Origin: Rachicladosporium sp. CCFEE 5018
Taxonomy: Eukaryota > Ascomycota > Dothideomycetes > Cladosporiales > Cladosporiaceae
Reading direction: 5' to 3'
Assembly: GCA_002077045.2 (NCBI GenBank)
Contig: KZ111146.1
Span: forward strand, 1,312,212 to 1,376,211
DNA: 64,000 bases
Part shown: positions 53,158 through 62,347 of the stretch, piece after piece
Layout: the number at the start of each line of letters is the position of its first letter
Position numbering within the stretch: the first letter of the stretch is position 1
Notes under the pieces: generated by a model
The model's input: the letters and a program-made list of their open reading frames with translations, nothing else
The model's database searches: none
Told to the model about the DNA's origin: nothing
Made by a program: the position numbers and the translations under genes

Positions 53158-54251
53158 TCACAAACTAAATTGCATCAACAAACCCCTCTTCCTTCCCAAA
53201 TCCACAGCCGACAACCTCATCCCCATCCTCCTCACCGACTCGGCCTCAGGCGGCAAACACCTTCCCCGTCTCGCGGCGTCAAAACGCCCCAACTTCCCGC
53301 CACAAAGCCCACACCACTCCACTACCCCGTTTCGTCTCATCTCGCAGACCTTACAGTCGCTTGGCGAGTGCTCGTGCGTTGGCACGCTGTGCGCAGGCTC
53401 AGAGTTCAAATTGTGAGGAGCGATGAGCGCACCCACGTCTTCGCTTTCGAGGCAGGCTGGGAGGGTATCCGAAGTGGAGGAGGGCGCGGTGCAGGCGTCG
53501 TGCGTTGGCGTGGCGAAGATCTCGGCGTTGAAGCAGGGGACGCAGAGGTAGGGGTTTAGCCAGCGGGACTCGATGTTGCAGCGGCAGTAGTGAGGTTTGG
53601 CCCTCGATTGAGTGCTGCCTGGGGGTAGGGAGGGTGGAGATGATGCACCGCGTTTGGACATGCTGTCGAGCATCATCTCGAGGTTCGTGAGGATTGTCTG
53701 GGCTTGGCTGTGCGTGCGCGACGGGTAGAACCAGCGGCGTTTGTGGGCGTAGGTGAGCATTATGCCGTGGGAGGGGGTGAAGCGGCAGGCCTGTGCGGTA
53801 GAACGTGAGCTGCGGGAGAAGTATAAGAGGGACCTGGGTGGGTGTGGCAACTTACGCTGCAAAGGCCGACGCCACAGTTCTGGCATCTCTTGATGAGCAT
53901 CAAGTTCCGGCGAGCGTTAGGACAGGGCAGGCAGTAGCTGAGGCGGGTGGTGTTGTATCTAGGCCTGCCTTGCTCGACTAGGAGGCCATCACAGCGGGTT
54001 GTGCGGGAGAGCAGGGCTTCATTGAGCTTTAGGGAATTGCGGCTGGAGTGAAGGACTTCCCATACGGTATGACAAGTCAGTGCAAGACAGAGGAACTCGC
54101 GTGGAGTGAGTAAGCCAGAGATTGATCTCAGGATACCATACTGAGATAGGCTTTCGAAGAGGAGCGTAGTCGTCCGAGAAGTACTCCTGCTACGTGAATT
54201 TCTTGAGTCGATGTAGTGTCTTAGCTTCTTCCCTAGGCCTGGACTGGTCAT
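53158..54251 (-). CDS. F-box-like protein with Cys-pair zinc motifs (copy B)
   Basis: Two exons (54251-53856 and 53790-53158) give 342 aa, same splice sites as copy A. All cysteine pairs are kept. Differences lie mostly in the F-box-like part (LFESLSQYGILRSISGLLTP, LTCHTVWEVLHSSRNSLK) while the C-terminal 150 residues are almost unchanged. Confidence 0.7.
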
Positions 54252-55241
54252 AGATGGATGTCGCTAGGAACAATCGCGTTACTCTCATCGTCGCCATGAG
54301 GTGGAGTCCTCAGTCGTGGGTCGCCCGCGTGCTCCTTCCGTTCGGATCCTGGTGCAATATGTGAAATGCGGCTGCAGCGACTACCTATGTGGTGTCGTCC
54401 GCCGCGCTTGCACTAATCTCTCTTGCAGTCATCAACGCCGCCTCCATGTGCGAGACCCCGACAGCAATTCGTAAATGAAGACAGAAGGTGGGAGAAGGTT
54501 CTCGGACGGGAACGAGGAGAGAATAAAGTCAAGCTTGCTGATGTCAAGTACGCCTACCTGCTCGTCTATTACACACCTCGTCGGCGTGAGGCTCGCGGCT
54601 CAAGACACGAAGCTCGCACATGGTCTTCGACACACTAGTCTGCTGCTTTCGACGCAACCACAATCCGCGGACTGGCGTCAGTAGCGACATCCAAGTGCGC
54701 GTGGCCTAGAGCCTGCGACCTTCGTGGACATAGCAGCAACATAGCCGTTCTTAAGCTGCAGAATGTACTACCCGCATCTTTAATGATACGAGCAGCGGAG
54801 AGGGTTGGCGAAGTGATGGGGCCAAAGAGACAATCCTGGGCGCAGTTTGACGAGTACGCAGGCTGTGTATTATGCATCACGAATTGTTAGTGGGAGCTAG
54901 GAAAATTCGTCTCTTTGGGATCACTAGATTTCTCATGTTGTAAAAGGACATTCGCCTGTACCACTGACGATCCAGATGCGAGGCACCATCGTGCAGCGGA
55001 TTCTGCGCAGCGAAAAACCCACGACTGCACAGCTGTTGCCTTGCAGTGGCTGGATACTAGAGACACAGCCGGGTGTTGCAGAAAGTGGCTTTCGACGCGG
55101 GATCCGGATATGAATCTCTCGAGCAAATTATACTCGATTCTCTCAGCTATGACTATCTTTACAGCCTCTCAACGACCGAAGCGAGTGGCGGTCATGCACA
55201 AGCCGATAGCATACCCCATGCTTCCCGTGATAACGCCGGAT
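54252..55241. other. Intergenic, 990 bp (copy B)
   Basis: Equivalent to 34481-35458, with a small insertion near 54915. No supported gene. Confidence 0.4.
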
Positions 55242-55998
55242 CTAGGCCTCTTCGCCCTTGTTCTTGTTCTTCTTCTTGCCGGACGGTGGTGCCGCCTCTC
55301 CAGTCTTCTTCTGGTGCACGATGAACCGCGTGTAGCACTCATCCTTGTCCCACTCGAAGCCTGCGAGGTAGGGAGCGTCGAGCTCGTCATCGGCCTGGAT
55401 CATGTCAGCTTACAGACTTCACGATTCGCAACCCCGGCATTATACAAGGAATAACACCCACCTTCTTCTTGAATTGCTTGTGGATCGCGTCTAATGCGTC
55501 CTTAATCGTCACGCCCTTCATGTTCCGTGCAGTCACTTCCAGGCCGAGCGGGAAACGGAGATCAATCTTCTTGATTGGCGGGTGAGTGAGCATCTTCTTG
55601 AGGATCTCTTTGTCATCGACTGTTGATGAAGACGAGTTGACCTTCCTGCTCGGTGCATTAGCATGTGGTAATGACTCGCACGCTCTCGCTCTGAGGCACG
55701 CTTGGCTCTCAGGGGCGAGGCATTCAGATGAGTGCTCACCAGTTCAATCTCTGCGTTTCAGGTGCGATTTTCAGCTCTACGCCTTCTTTCTCTGTTCATC
55801 AAGTCAGCAAGATAGCTCATCTCTGGGTAAGCTCGGATGTCACGGACCCAGGTCATTGATGTTAAACACGCCGCTCACAGTACTGCTCGTCCGGCGATGC
55901 TTGATCTTGCTTTCCGACGGCGATGCGGGTGCACCATCATCGATAGCTGAGTCGACCTTGCTGAGGGCTTCGGTGTTCGATTGTACGTCTGCGGACAT
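55242..55998 (-). CDS. DUF6699-like small protein (copy B)
   Basis: Four exons (55998-55848, 55791-55740, 55645-55462, 55394-55242) give 179 aa with the same joins as copy A. The first donor reads GTCCGT instead of GTACGT, a weaker splice site; if it failed, the protein would be cut after the N-terminal 50 residues. The core domain (HPPIKKIDLRFPLG, VTIKDALDAIHKQFKKK, ADDELDAPYLAGFEWDKDEC) is unchanged. Confidence 0.7.
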
Positions 55999-57045
55999 TG
56001 TGATGGATGGGGATAGATGCTCACGGAGATGAGCTTCAATGTGTTGCTGAAGGAGTCGATGAGCTCAAATTGGATATTACTGGCGATGGTGAGAGTTGGT
56101 AGGACGATGAAGAGAAGAAGGAGAGCAAGATGAGTGAGCGCTACATGCTCATTCACGGCTGATCAATACAAGCCCAAGCTCCTTGACTGATCGCGCGGGG
56201 CTGCTGGCAGAGCTCGTGACCATCGAGGTACGTACTCCCCTCTCCGGCTCCTGGAACGCGCAGCAGGTGCGACCAGGCTCCTTGCCTACAAGCTACAAGC
56301 TATTCCCAGACGGTATCATCCCACTGCTCACGCGATCAACCCATCCAATTGGAGCTAGCGCTGAAAGCTAGGCCCCGCATTTCTGGCTGGAATCTGGGGA
56401 AGGTGCGTGTTGCTAGCGTGTTACCTGTACTTTGTATCGACGTCGATTGCTATGCACGTATGCGTGTCTCTCGATAAGACGCTAGACGTCAATTCGACGT
56501 GCGAAGCGTGCGATAGTTGCGTAAACCATCCGACTGAAGGAATGAAGTTGAGCAGAGCAGCTCCCTCGACGCCTCACAACACAACGCCGAAACATCCGAG
56601 GATTCGGCTTCAGCTCCGTCTTGATCGCGTGCTCCTTGCACGACATTGGGTGCTTTGTGCAAGGGCAGATCTCCATAGCCCATAGTGTACTGTGGCTTCG
56701 GATCATGTAAGGTACCAACACCGCATTGAGCAATGCCGCATATCAAGCTCCGCAGGTCCGACACGAGCTTCGTTAAGAAGGGAGTGAGGTGCCGGCGAAA
56801 ACGCCAGCAACTACTTCTCCGGTTCCACTTCTATAAGGTTTGATGGTTCAATTGTGACAACTGCCCATCAGCTCTTGCATGTCTTGTCAGAGTCGGGAGG
56901 TCGCGGATCTACTTCTATCGAGCAGATGTCGAGAGCAAACCGTCACGACTGGACAGCCTTAAGGCACGCACAAGAGCATCCTATCTATCCAACTTCATAA
57001 TGAGACCGTTTCAATGCAATTGGATATCTGAAGGCTCCACACCAC
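55999..57045. other. Intergenic, 1.05 kb (copy B)
   Basis: Equivalent to 36217-37267; long near-identical stretches without an evident reading frame. Confidence 0.4.
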
Positions 57046-59730
57046 TCAAAGCAGACTCTCATACTGATCCAAGCCTCTCTTCGGGCCACCTGGCTGTGCT
57101 TGAGGCTGCGTTCCTGCCATCATACCGTTGACGCCGAGACCTACCCTGTGCGTGCTCGTGGGTGGCGGTGGCAAACCAAACGCCCTGCCATTTATCGCCG
57201 TTTGTCCCACTGAGACAGGCGTGGAAGCTGAGACCCAGTTGATCTGGCTCCCTGCGCCATTAGCTGCCATTGGCTGTGCAGGGCGCGACGGCATGATTGA
57301 AGTGGAAGTTGGCTGCAGCGGCTGCGACCAGGGCGTGCTCGGCGTCAGGGTCGCGAAGGAGGAGAGCGTTTGATCCGGTGTAATTGCCCGATGTGAACTT
57401 TGTCCATTTGCCTGAAGACCGTAGCTACTCATCGCAGATGACATCGATGGCTGCGTGGTAGGTGATGTTGTCTGCCATGCGAACGTTGGGATACCATTAT
57501 TCGGCTGTGGTCGTGCGTGTTGCGCAGTAGGAGCTGCCCAGTCGTTCATCAGGTCGTCGCCGCCTGGCTTCGTAGCATTACGTCCAGAGACTAGAGCTGC
57601 GAAGTCTACCTCTTCGTTGTTCTGCAGACCATTCGATGCAAATGCTGCGCTGCTGCCGGTCCGAGAGACTCCCGGATGCCGCACACCGAGAGCAGCATTC
57701 GCGTTCTCCCGACTCATCTCTCTCAGCTTCCTCATATGTTCCCGCTCAATCTTCCCTGACAAATTCTTGATCAGTTCCATGAATGCCTCGAATTGCTGCA
57801 GGTCGAGTAATGGGCCGAGACTGAAAGCCCAGAGCAGCGGCAATACATCCATAGCGAGGAATTCGGTGTCAGCAACATGCCCGACCTGCTTGAACACCTT
57901 CAACGCAGCCATCATGACCCCGGGCTCTTTCGTCTTGATGCCTTTCAGCAAAGGTACGACTTTCTCCTGGACAGTGAATTTGTCCAATATAGCGCTGCTG
58001 GAGGTCGAAGACTTCTTTTCTTGGTCGCCCAAGCCATTTAAATCGTCGTTGTTGGCGTTGGCACCACTGGTGCCACCGCAGAGCACGCAGATGGCCTCGA
58101 GTCCTCGCACCTTGATGGCCAAACTGCTGGTCTTTGCAAAGCCTGTGGCAATCACGGGAAAGAGCTCATTCTTGATCGTGCTGAAGTCCAAGACAGGAAG
58201 CACATGTGGCAGGGTACCGAGCGCGGCGTCGACGAGACCATGCGTTGGACTTTCAAGAGCTAGCTCAAGAATTGGCAGAATGTCTTCCCTGAACTCCTTA
58301 CCAGGACAGTTCTCGGCTGCGATCTGCATATTCTCGAGTATCACCATCAGCCCGGCTTCTCGACCTGTATCTCGCTCATTGATAGCATTGGACTTCGCCA
58401 AGAAGACTTCTCGAAGCTTTGGCACCGCCTTCTCTGTGAATGCTCGCTTGCCGGTTGGCATGATCTTTACCATCACAAACACGTTTGCTAAAATTGGCGC
58501 AAGCAATTCTTTGTCCTTCATCTCGTCAAGCAGAGCAGGCAAGACCTTCTTCTCGAGCACTGAACGTGGAAACTGTGACATGATCCGCGGTAGTCCGCGC
58601 ATAAATTGCGCCTTTTCGTTCACAGTCTTCGCAGGAAGAGCGTCGAGAAATCGTATCGTAGAGACTAGTATGTTGTCAAAGTAGCTAGCTTCTTGAAACT
58701 CGCGCGCACTCATCCTTTGCATCGCTCGCCTGGTGATCAGTCTCGGAAGAAGCTCAGATGCTAATCGAGGCGGGAGAGGGTTCGAAGACGGTACGAGAAA
58801 GTTGTTACTCTGCGAAGGTACGGTGCTTGAGCTTGCAAACGTGCGCTTGTAGCCGGATAGGGAACCGCCAGTACTCAGTGGAGAAGTGTGGGGTGAGTTG
58901 TAAAGCGCTATGACGAGCAGGCCAAGCGAGAACATGTCAGCAGATGCCACTAGCTGATTGTCGAGCACGAAGTCTGGTGAGGAGTAATCCAGGTTCAGCT
59001 GCACGCTCCTCGGCAGCCTGGGGTCGTGGTTGAGCACTTCGTGTAACGAGATAGGCGCAAGACTGATCGCAGCAGTACTCGAGGCGTGAGGCCCACAGAA
59101 GCCGAGCCCAGCGATCTTCCAATCACCTTTAGCATTGACCAGTATAGCTTCTGGCGTGAGATTCGCATGCACCAAGCCAGCACTCTCGTGTAGAAATTCA
59201 AGACCTTTGCCCAGTTGTAGTAGTCCTTTCTGGATCTCGAGCTCATCGATCTCCAACTCTCTTCGCCGTCTCGTACCATCCTGCTCCTCGACAACGTATC
59301 GACTGCCTCTTCCGCCTACACCACCTGCTCGCTCTTGGTCATCTTTCTCGTGAAGTAGACTTGCTAGACTAGCAGTCACATGCTCCGTAGCGAACATGAG
59401 CCCTCCGCTTCGAGTGTCCTCTACAGGTTCCACGAGCTCGAGGACGCTCGGGTGCCGTAGCCGAGCCAAACTGCTCGCTTCCCGTCGCAGTCTCTCGATA
59501 ACCTCCTCATGAGCTCGCTTGAGCGACGCAGCGTTCCCACGACCGCCAAGCCCACCGCCTTGCGGCTCGAGAGTCTTCTTTTCGAAGACGAATACCGAGA
59601 CAGCCTTCCCGGTGTTCTTCCGCTTCGCATCGAAGATCCGCCATGGTCCTGAAGTGGACGAGGGCTGCGGCGCGATGGTGTAGTTGGCCGAGATATTGGA
59701 ATTGAAGGACTTCAGCGCGTTTGAGAACAT
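57046..59730 (-). CDS. SCY1: SCY1/SCYL2-type pseudokinase (intact)
   Basis: A single exon of 894 aa from ATG 59730 (MFSNALKSFNSNISANYTI, the family start; the frame reaches 59763 only by TTG). Residues ~25-330 form a kinase-like domain without catalytic residues: WRIFDAKRKNTGKAVSVFVF, LVHANLTPEAILVNAKGDWK in place of the HRD loop, and IAGLGFCGPH in place of DFG. HEAT-like helices follow at about 340-650 (LPALLDEMKDKELLAPILAN, FREDILPILELALESP). The C-terminal ~200 residues are disordered, with NPF-like/clathrin-adaptor-style short motifs rather than a domain. SCYL2 proteins work in clathrin-coated vesicle traffic between Golgi, endosomes and plasma membrane. It diverges from the aminotransferase gene with 415 bp between starts. 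Confidence 0.9.
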   Translation of the reverse strand: MFSNALKSFNSNISANYTIAPQPSSTSGPWRIFDAKRKNTGKAVSVFVFEKKTLEPQGGGLGGRGNAASLKRAHEEVIERLRREASSLARLRHPSVLELVEPVEDTRSGGLMFATEHVTASLASLLHEKDDQERAGGVGGRGSRYVVEEQDGTRRRRELEIDELEIQKGLLQLGKGLEFLHESAGLVHANLTPEAILVNAKGDWKIAGLGFCGPHASSTAAISLAPISLHEVLNHDPRLPRSVQLNLDYSSPDFVLDNQLVASADMFSLGLLVIALYNSPHTSPLSTGGSLSGYKRTFASSSTVPSQSNNFLVPSSNPLPPRLASELLPRLITRRAMQRMSAREFQEASYFDNILVSTIRFLDALPAKTVNEKAQFMRGLPRIMSQFPRSVLEKKVLPALLDEMKDKELLAPILANVFVMVKIMPTGKRAFTEKAVPKLREVFLAKSNAINERDTGREAGLMVILENMQIAAENCPGKEFREDILPILELALESPTHGLVDAALGTLPHVLPVLDFSTIKNELFPVIATGFAKTSSLAIKVRGLEAICVLCGGTSGANANNDDLNGLGDQEKKSSTSSSAILDKFTVQEKVVPLLKGIKTKEPGVMMAALKVFKQVGHVADTEFLAMDVLPLLWAFSLGPLLDLQQFEAFMELIKNLSGKIEREHMRKLREMSRENANAALGVRHPGVSRTGSSAAFASNGLQNNEEVDFAALVSGRNATKPGGDDLMNDWAAPTAQHARPQPNNGIPTFAWQTTSPTTQPSMSSAMSSYGLQANGQSSHRAITPDQTLSSFATLTPSTPWSQPLQPTSTSIMPSRPAQPMAANGAGSQINWVSASTPVSVGQTAINGRAFGLPPPPTSTHRVGLGVNGMMAGTQPQAQPGGPKRGLDQYESLL

Positions 59731-60145
59731 TGCGGCGGTCTGTTCAGGTGACAGCGCGATCAACCCTTGATCACGTAGTGTACCGCAGTATCATCGTCGC
59801 TGCCGTGCGCGAGTGTTCGTGTTCAGATTGAGGGCGGCAAGCGATCTAAATGGGGCCCCCGCAACATGTGAGTATTGCTCTAATCTCAAACTTCGTTGCC
59901 CAGCCAGTGTGTCGTTCGTGAGACACAGTTGGGGTACCTCCAGTAAATCTGTCCGAGGCGCTCATATCGCAGCGCCTAGCGGCTTCGGAGAACGTTCCTC
60001 CGACGCCGGGGCAATAATGTCGAAGGCCAATGCATGAGCACGCGCCTTACTGCACAGCACAGTCATACCATGTCTCTTCATCTTCATATGTAAGCTGAAG
60101 CTCTGGCAGCCCTCTAGCCTGGACCTCTGGGTATCACAACTCCCA
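59731..60145. other. Intergenic, divergent promoter region
   Basis: This 415-bp stretch is shared by the SCY1-like gene (-) and the aminotransferase gene (+). I looked for a Leu3-type CCGG-N2-CCGG site and saw none. Confidence 0.45.
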
Positions 60146-61429
60146 ATGGCCTCCACTCTTCGCCTCTGCCTGCCTCGAAGCAGCACCATCCTCCCAGCAC
60201 CCGTTTGCGCCCTTTCATCCTCACGATATCTCCTCACACCCTCCCAGACACGGCGAAGACCATACAGTATAGCAGCCCCTGATGCCTCTGACCAGCGACT
60301 CCGCGCCATAGACCTCTCGAACTTCTCCATCACCAAGACCACAACCCCAAAACAACTCACAGCAAACGAGAAGCTCATCTTCGGCCGGTTCTTCACTGAC
60401 CACATGCTCTCGCTCGAATGGACCGCCGCAGACGGCTGGCTAGACCCGAAAATTACACCCTATCAGAACCTCAGCCTTGACCCAGCGACATGCGTCTTCC
60501 ACTATGCCTTCGAGGCTTTCGAGGGGATGAAGGCGTATAAGGACAAGACTGGGCAGGTGAGGCTGTTCAGACCGGATATGAACATGAAGCGGTTGAACAA
60601 AAGTGTGGCGCGCATAGCACTGCCGACATTTGAGAGTGAGAAGGTGATCGAGCTGATCAAGAACTTCTGCCGACTGGAGGAGAGGTTCATTCCGTCGCAA
60701 CGAGGCTACAGTCTGTACATACGACCGAACATGATTGGTACGCAAAAGACGCTTGGTGTAGGGCCGCCAGGGAGTGCCCTGCTGTATGTGATCGCGAGTC
60801 CTGTAGGTCCTTACTACCCGACGGGCTTCAAGGCTATCTCGCTGGAGGCTACTACATACGCTGTGAGAGCTTGGCCTGGAGGTGTAGGCGCAAGTAAGCT
60901 TGGGGCAAACTACGCGCCTTGCATCGTGCCGCAGATGCAAGCTGCGACAAGGGGGTTCCAACAGAACTTATGGCTATTCGAGGATGTAGACGAGCGGACA
61001 GGAGAAAAGGAGGACTTCGTTACGGAGGTCGGCACGATGAATCTGTTCACTGCGATCGTGAACAAGGACGGCCAGAAGGAACTCATGACCGCGCCGCTGG
61101 ACGGGACGATACTGGAGGGTGTTGTGAGGGACTCGATACTGCAGCTTGCTCGAGAGAGACTTGTGCCTGAGGGCTGGAAAGTGAGCGAGAAGAAGTTCCA
61201 CATGCGCGAGGTGGCAGATGCTGCGAGGGAGGGCAGGCTTCTAGAGGTCTTCGGCTCAGGGACAGCTGCTGTTGTCAGTCCAGTGAGGAGTATATCCTAC
61301 AAAGGCGAGCTTGTCAACTGCGGGCTGAAGGAGGACCAAGAGGTCGGACCTGTGACGCTCAGGATGAAGGACTGGATCGAGGGGATACAGTATGGCGAGG
61401 AGGATCATCCGTGGAGTTGGAAGGTGTAA
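60146..61429 (+). CDS. BAT1: Branched-chain amino acid aminotransferase, mitochondrial
   Basis: A single exon of 427 aa, fold-type IV PLP aminotransferase. The N-terminal ~42 residues are Arg/Ser/Leu-rich with no acids: a mitochondrial presequence. The PLP lysine is K251 in GGVGASKLGANYAP. Other family blocks are FEGMKAY, FRPDMNMKRLNKSVARI, LYIRPNMIGT, EVGTMNLF and LDGTILEGVVRDSIL, and the phosphate-binding GSGTAAVVSPV near the end. It interconverts leucine, isoleucine and valine with their 2-oxo acids, using 2-oxoglutarate/glutamate. With the 2-oxodicarboxylate carrier at 1101 it shares only a general amino acid theme, not a cluster. The length is typical; the presequence makes it the mitochondrial rather than cytosolic isoform. 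Confidence 0.95.
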   Translation: MASTLRLCLPRSSTILPAPVCALSSSRYLLTPSQTRRRPYSIAAPDASDQRLRAIDLSNFSITKTTTPKQLTANEKLIFGRFFTDHMLSLEWTAADGWLDPKITPYQNLSLDPATCVFHYAFEAFEGMKAYKDKTGQVRLFRPDMNMKRLNKSVARIALPTFESEKVIELIKNFCRLEERFIPSQRGYSLYIRPNMIGTQKTLGVGPPGSALLYVIASPVGPYYPTGFKAISLEATTYAVRAWPGGVGASKLGANYAPCIVPQMQAATRGFQQNLWLFEDVDERTGEKEDFVTEVGTMNLFTAIVNKDGQKELMTAPLDGTILEGVVRDSILQLARERLVPEGWKVSEKKFHMREVADAAREGRLLEVFGSGTAAVVSPVRSISYKGELVNCGLKEDQEVGPVTLRMKDWIEGIQYGEEDHPWSWKV

Positions 61430-62347
61430 TGGCCGACTTAAGGGAGGTAGTCAGTGTATGTACATAGGTGATGCTGATGCCCGGACGCATAGGTCCTACC
61501 ACCGAGCGCTTCTGACCTGTCACGAGCATCACTACCAAACCACCCGCGTTTCACCACCATTACTCATCTCAAAATTCATCACCCGCGCGTCGGCCACGAG
61601 CGACAAGTCCACTCGGCCGATTCGGTGGAATCTTGCTGTGGAAGGCGCCTCGGAGACTTTTCTGTGACGTGATTGTTCACCCGTCGAGTCATGCAGTCGG
61701 TGCTAAGACGCCGATTGCCGTTGTCCCGAGAAGCTTGCATTTTGTGCAAGAACAGAATCAAAGTCGTTCTTACCTTTGTACAGCATGGATCGCGTCTCTT
61801 CTAGAGCGCACACATATTATGCTCTAGTCGCGGGCCTCCGTAGTCTGTCGAGCATTCACCGCTTGTCCGGACTCTTCGCAATTACCCACGAGGAATTCGC
61901 GACTCGCATCGAAGGTTTGACGTCATTGTCGATCACCGTGCATAAGATCTCCCCAAAGCTTATTTACATACCACCGTCTGCACACGGCAACCCGAGATCC
62001 GTCTTTTGTCCTCAACGGGCACTCGCTTTTACGACGCACTTTCGGTCTAAACGCCGTATACGCTCTGCTGAAGGTGCGTAGTGGCGATGATCATTCGTTG
62101 TTAACGGAAGACTCTGTTCCCGCTCGACGTGTTTCTCACCTCTTTACACTCTGTTCTTGCGGTCGATATCCTATATAATCCCATTGATCTGCTTCCTCTA
62201 CTCCGCGGAACATACTTTCTTCGTTACATCATCTAAACCGTCGCGCATCTACTACCCTCATACCGCGCGTATCCGCAAGAGGCTTGTGTTCCTTCGCATT
62301 GCCTTGTGCTGGAGTACACCAGAACACTCGCATCGCAACACAAAGCC
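61430..62347. other. Intergenic, 918 bp
   Basis: Between two plus-strand genes. The last ~200 bp are T-rich then C-rich with a tataatcc near 62174, plausible promoter for the transporter. No gene seen. Confidence 0.4.

Larger units (their letters stand above)
38069..57746. repeat. Copy B of the duplicated locus (continuous with unique right flank)
   Basis: This 19.7-kb segment is collinear with 20451-37968 and runs without a gap into unique sequence to the window end. It is about 2.2 kb longer than copy A, almost all from an extra HET gene at 46960-49032. Copy B overlaps contig 1 by 431 bp with one mismatch, so contig 1 and copy B can be joined directly. Confidence 0.9.

Noticed and set aside
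20451..57746. A true tandem segmental duplication
   Set aside because: Exact 100-N gaps at both joints, identical start bases and a truncated gene at copy A's end favour scaffolded haplotypes. It is not strictly excluded, so it is covered in the findings.
59731..59763. Upstream start of the SCY1-like gene
   Set aside because: It begins with TTG; the family start MFSNALKSF is at 59730.
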